Part shown: piece after piece, positions 61,098 through 64,000 of the stretch
How the letters are laid out: each line of letters starts with the position of its first letter
How positions within the stretch are numbered: position 1 is the first letter of the stretch
From: Congregibacter variabilis
GTDB lineage: Bacteria; Pseudomonadota; Gammaproteobacteria; Pseudomonadales; Halieaceae
Assembly: GCF_045689235.1 (NCBI RefSeq)
Contig: NZ_CP136864.1
Location: 3,410,001-3,474,000, forward strand
DNA length: 64,000 nucleotides
Direction of reading: 5' to 3'
Made by a program: the position numbers and the translations under genes
Notes under the pieces: model-generated
The model's database searches: none
What the model was told of the DNA's origin: nothing
Seen by the model: the letters and a program-made list of their open reading frames with translations, nothing else

Positions 61098-62498
61098 ATG
61101 GCAGACGCTAGTCCACAACGCTCCCAGTCCAACCGTCCCTTCGACGGTGATGTCGCACGGATTAAACTCCAGCCCCAGTCAGTAGAGGCAGAGCAATCTG
61201 TTTTAGGCGGACTGATGATTTCCCAGGATGCCTGGGACAGCGTGGCCGAGATGGTGAGTCCCGAGGACTTTTACCGGCCCGATCACCGACTGATTTTTCG
61301 CCAGATCCGCCACCTTGCTGAGGCCGGTGAGCCTGTTGACGTTGTTACTCTCGCTGATCAATTGCAGCTCAGCGGTGAGCTCGATGCCGCCGGTGGTCAC
61401 GCCTACCTGTCAGAACTTGCAGAGAACACTCCCAGTGCTTCTAACATCCGGGCCTATGCCCAGGTCGTTCGAGAGCGTTCAGCGCTCAGGCGCCTGATTG
61501 AGGCCGCCCAGGAGATAGCTGACAGTGGTTTTACGCCCCAGGGGCGCAGTTCTGCAGAGCTCATTGATGAGGCCGAACGCCTCATCATGCAGATTGGTGA
61601 GCAGGGTCCGAAAGCTGGCGGACCACAGGACGTCGGCACACTTCTTACCGAAACCGTCCAGCGCATCGAAGAGCTGTGCAACAGCGGTGGAGATATCACG
61701 GGCCTGACCACCGGCTACGTTGATCTCGATAAAATGACCTCGGGACTGCAAAAGTCAGATTTGGTGATCGTAGCTGGTCGACCCTCCATGGGTAAGACGG
61801 CGTTTGCTATGAACCTTGTGGAAAACGCAGTTTTGCATCAGCCCGGGCCAGTGCTTGTGTTTTCCATGGAAATGCCGGCAGAGGCGCTGATGATGCGTCT
61901 GCTGTCTTCTATCGGGCATATTGATCAAACGTTAGTGCGTACCGGGCGCCTGGATCAGGCGGGTTGGGAGAGCCTTTCCAATGCCGTGGGCAAACTTAAG
62001 AACACCGGCTTGTTGATTGATGACACACCTGCGCTGACGCCCACCGAAGTGCGCAGCCGCGCCCGTCGGGTAAAACGTGAACACGGCAATATCGCCATGA
62101 TCATGATCGATTACATGCAGTTGATGCAGGTCGCGGGTGCCTCTGAAGGTCGTACGGCGGAGATTTCCGAAATCTCTCGAAGTCTGAAGGCGATCGCCAA
62201 GGAATTCCGCTGTCCGGTGGTGGCCTTGTCGCAGCTCAACCGCGCGTTGGAGCAACGTCCCAATAAGCGTCCGGTGAACTCAGACCTCAGAGAATCGGGC
62301 GCCATCGAGCAGGACGCTGACGTGATTATGTTTATCTACCGAGACGAGGTGTACAACCCGGATTCCGCGGATAAAGGCGTTGCCGAAATCATTATCGGCA
62401 AGCAACGTAACGGGCCGATTGGTACCTGCCGACTCGCCTTCTTTGGCGAGTACACGCGCTTCGAAAACCTCGCTCATTCCTCGGCGGACCGCTACTAG
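61098..62498 (+). CDS. dnaB: Replicative DNA helicase DnaB
   Basis: This hexameric 5'-3' replication fork helicase has 466 aa. The N-terminal domain (about 15-150) begins LQPQSVEAEQSVLGGLM. The RecA-like motor has Walker A GRPSMGKTAF (about 227-236), IMIDYMQLM for Walker B and SQLNRALEQRPNKRP with the Gln-switch region. No intein is present. It lies in the usual place after rplI. Confidence 0.97.
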   Translation: MADASPQRSQSNRPFDGDVARIKLQPQSVEAEQSVLGGLMISQDAWDSVAEMVSPEDFYRPDHRLIFRQIRHLAEAGEPVDVVTLADQLQLSGELDAAGGHAYLSELAENTPSASNIRAYAQVVRERSALRRLIEAAQEIADSGFTPQGRSSAELIDEAERLIMQIGEQGPKAGGPQDVGTLLTETVQRIEELCNSGGDITGLTTGYVDLDKMTSGLQKSDLVIVAGRPSMGKTAFAMNLVENAVLHQPGPVLVFSMEMPAEALMMRLLSSIGHIDQTLVRTGRLDQAGWESLSNAVGKLKNTGLLIDDTPALTPTEVRSRARRVKREHGNIAMIMIDYMQLMQVAGASEGRTAEISEISRSLKAIAKEFRCPVVALSQLNRALEQRPNKRPVNSDLRESGAIEQDADVIMFIYRDEVYNPDSADKGVAEIIIGKQRNGPIGTCRLAFFGEYTRFENLAHSSADRY

Positions 62499-62529
62499 GC
62501 GATACGCCGGCTACCTAACAAGGTCTTGG

Positions 62530-63537
62530 CTATTGGTCCATTCCGGCTTGCGCGCGAACATAACGTGCGGCTTCTTCGTGGGTGGCGAACCAAACTTGGC
62601 CTTTGGCTTTCATATGCTCGATAAGTCCCTCAAGAGCCACGATCCGTGACCGATGGCCACTCACATGGGGGTGCAGGGTGAGCAGGAACATGGTGCCTTC
62701 CTCCCAGGCCTTATCAAACTCATCGATCCACACCTGCATGATGTCCCGAGGATTCATGTAGCGATTGCCGCGGGGGTTAAACATTGGCGCGTCGTCGAGA
62801 ATCCACTCAACCGGCAGCTCTACAAGGCCGGTGGCCTCGCCATCCTGCACAAGCTCATAGGGTCGGTCGTCATGCATGAGTGAGCTTTCGTATAAAAAGC
62901 CCATCTTGCGCACGATGCGCAAGGTATTGGGGCTGTGGTTCCAGGAGGGGGCTCGATAACCGACGGGCCGCTTTCCGCTAATGGCTTCGATTTCATCGCG
63001 GGCTTGTATCAGTAGCCGCTCTTCCGTGGCGGCATCCAGGCTGGTGTTCAGCTCATGGATCCAACCATGCACGGCGATCTCATGCAGGCCTGACTCATTA
63101 ATCAATGGCGCTTGCTGGGGAGCAATTTTCAGGCTCCAGGCGGGGAAGAAGAACGTTGATGGAACCTGCTCGTCATTCATCAGCTTCACGATCCGCGGTA
63201 GTGCAACCCGGTGGCCGTATTGACCCTGGGATAGGGGGCCAATACTGACGTCGCCAGTGCGAAGTCCCATGACCGTCTCGTTGTCAACATCATAGGACAG
63301 CAGAACCGCGACCCGCGCGTTTCCAGGCCAACTCTCGGGATTCAGGTCTCTGCCCGCGCGCACCTGGTTTACGGCATTAAAAACGGTTTCTTCGGACCAG
63401 TTCCACGGGGTCTTGGGATCCTCTGCCTTAGCGTTTGATTCAGCAAAGCTCGCGGGTACGGCCATGGTTGCGAGGCAGGTTAGGCCTATGGCGGGTAATA
63501 AATGCTTGAGCTTGAGTATTGTGCAATCTGGAAGCAT
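62530..63537 (-). CDS. Exported polysaccharide deacetylase (NodB-like)
   Basis: This 335-residue protein has a signal peptide (about 1-33, ending VPASFA) and a NodB homology domain. Motif 1 is LLSYDVDNET, with the catalytic and metal Asp residues. Motif 2 is AVHGWIHEL, with His ligands. YRAPSWNHSP is motif 3, and LTLHPHVSG is the late His motif. Family members remove acetyl groups from N-acetylhexosamine polymers; a related subgroup acts on allantoin or other amides. ATG at 63537 with AAGGA seven bases upstream is preferred to 63558. Its terminal stop faces dnaB. Confidence 0.85.
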   Translation of the reverse strand: MLPDCTILKLKHLLPAIGLTCLATMAVPASFAESNAKAEDPKTPWNWSEETVFNAVNQVRAGRDLNPESWPGNARVAVLLSYDVDNETVMGLRTGDVSIGPLSQGQYGHRVALPRIVKLMNDEQVPSTFFFPAWSLKIAPQQAPLINESGLHEIAVHGWIHELNTSLDAATEERLLIQARDEIEAISGKRPVGYRAPSWNHSPNTLRIVRKMGFLYESSLMHDDRPYELVQDGEATGLVELPVEWILDDAPMFNPRGNRYMNPRDIMQVWIDEFDKAWEEGTMFLLTLHPHVSGHRSRIVALEGLIEHMKAKGQVWFATHEEAARYVRAQAGMDQ

Positions 63538-63547
63538 AAAAAGATCC

Positions 63548-64000
63548 TTAAAGATCATTGTCGGCCTTCAATCGTTGAATCTGCTCCAGAGCCGCATCAC
63601 CCTCCAGAGCTTTCGATATCAGGCGATTTTTGGGAGGTTCAGGTATCGGTGGAATCTCGTCGCCCATGAGCAGCGTCGCGCAGCGCGACTGATAGTGACG
63701 GTTAAACAAGGGCCAGCTCTGTGGCTCCGGTGCGGTGGCGAGTTGCTGCCAGCCACAGTCTCGCCCCGCCCAGTAAACGGCGGGATGTGACCAATGCTTG
63801 AGTTCGGGGGGAGATCCGGCATTGCAGGCTTCAAGGTAGGCAGCGCGGGCGGCCGGTAGTCCCAGAGCCGGGAGGCTCTCTTCACAGCATTTGTGCATAC
63901 GGTTAAGCGTTGGTAGGTACTCGCTGTTTTCTATGGCGAGTTTTGCGCCTTGGAGAATCTGTGCTGGTGGAACGTCTTTGAGCGAGTCCAGCCACAGCTT
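63548..64000 (-). CDS. Lambda P-like replication protein (5' end outside window)
   Basis: At least 150 codons are open on the minus strand from the window edge to the stop at 63548, so the gene begins beyond base 64000. The visible part has WLDSLKDVPPAQILQGAKLA, ENSEYLPTLNRM, a CCEESLPALGLPAARAAYLEA segment (split by convention) and HWSHPAVYWAGRDCGWQ with ending PIPEPPKNRL. This pattern recalls phage lambda P and chromosomal P-like proteins, which load DnaB. Proximity to dnaB fits a helicase-loading role. Family assignment is by eye and moderate; a methionine at 63898 is internal, not the start. Confidence 0.6.
   Translation of the reverse strand, partial: KLWLDSLKDVPPAQILQGAKLAIENSEYLPTLNRMHKCCEESLPALGLPAARAAYLEACNAGSPPELKHWSHPAVYWAGRDCGWQQLATAPEPQSWPLFNRHYQSRCATLLMGDEIPPIPEPPKNRLISKALEGDAALEQIQRLKADNDL

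Noticed and set aside
1..64000. CRISPR arrays, insertion sequences, integrases, rRNA genes
   Set aside because: No regularly spaced repeats, transposase or recombinase motifs, or rRNA-like conserved stretches were found on either strand.

Overview
The window looks like a piece of a gammaproteobacterial chromosome with moderately high G+C. The right end carries the standard gammaproteobacterial order tRNA-Leu, rnr, rlmB, rpsF, rpsR, a DUF2232-like membrane gene, rplI and dnaB. The left end has nfo. A marine heterotroph is plausible from the Na+-type ATPase and the secreted proteins, but family-level placement cannot be made from sequence reading alone.

Layout. (1) 17-1652: nfo and a HAD phosphatase. 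(2) 1725-8525: a two-component module made of a NarL/FixJ-type response regulator, a CheB-CheR-PAS fusion and a PAS histidine kinase. One PAS domain of the kinase keeps the FixL heme-ligand His and distal Arg at the same 20-residue spacing. (3) 8595-22901: a stress cluster of a second-type FtsH, a CBS pair protein, Hsp20, a tandem UspA protein, a 2834-residue NdvB-type cyclic glucan synthase and a DegP protease. (4) 29646-22921, minus strand: a tightly overlapping four-gene operon of VTT membrane protein, (alpha/alpha)6-barrel glycoside hydrolase, GT4 glycosyltransferase and a phosphodiesterase/EEP fusion. (5) 29889-34695: a helix-hairpin-helix protein and two secreted proteins of unknown function. 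(6) 34874-42682: a Na+-type N-ATPase operon, atpD-C-Q-(cation/proton antiporter)-R-B-E-F-A-G. (7) 52424-42733, minus strand: an 11-gene group 3b [NiFe]-hydrogenase operon with its hyp genes and not one spacer base between genes. It is divergent from ppsA (52666-55080), with a perfect FNR/Anr box between them. (8) 55227-64000: tRNA-Leu(CAG) and the housekeeping translation/replication block, a polysaccharide deacetylase, and the start-truncated end of a lambda P-like gene.

How they fit together. The content resembles the DosR dormancy regulon of mycobacteria (heme kinase, NarL-type regulator, Hsp20, Usp, CBS, group 3b hydrogenase). A 15-bp palindrome, TAGGG-N5-CCCTA, occurs twice in the regulator's own intergenic region with centres 42 bp apart. 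It occurs twice, more degenerate, between ftsH and the CBS gene with centres 43 bp apart, and once, with intact half-sites, upstream of the VTT operon. This suggests that the FixL-like kinase and its regulator control a low-oxygen survival island here. That is inference, but it rests on sequence signals that can be checked.

Starts were chosen by Shine-Dalgarno spacing and overlap with the preceding gene. No CRISPR array, insertion sequence, integrase or rRNA gene was seen.
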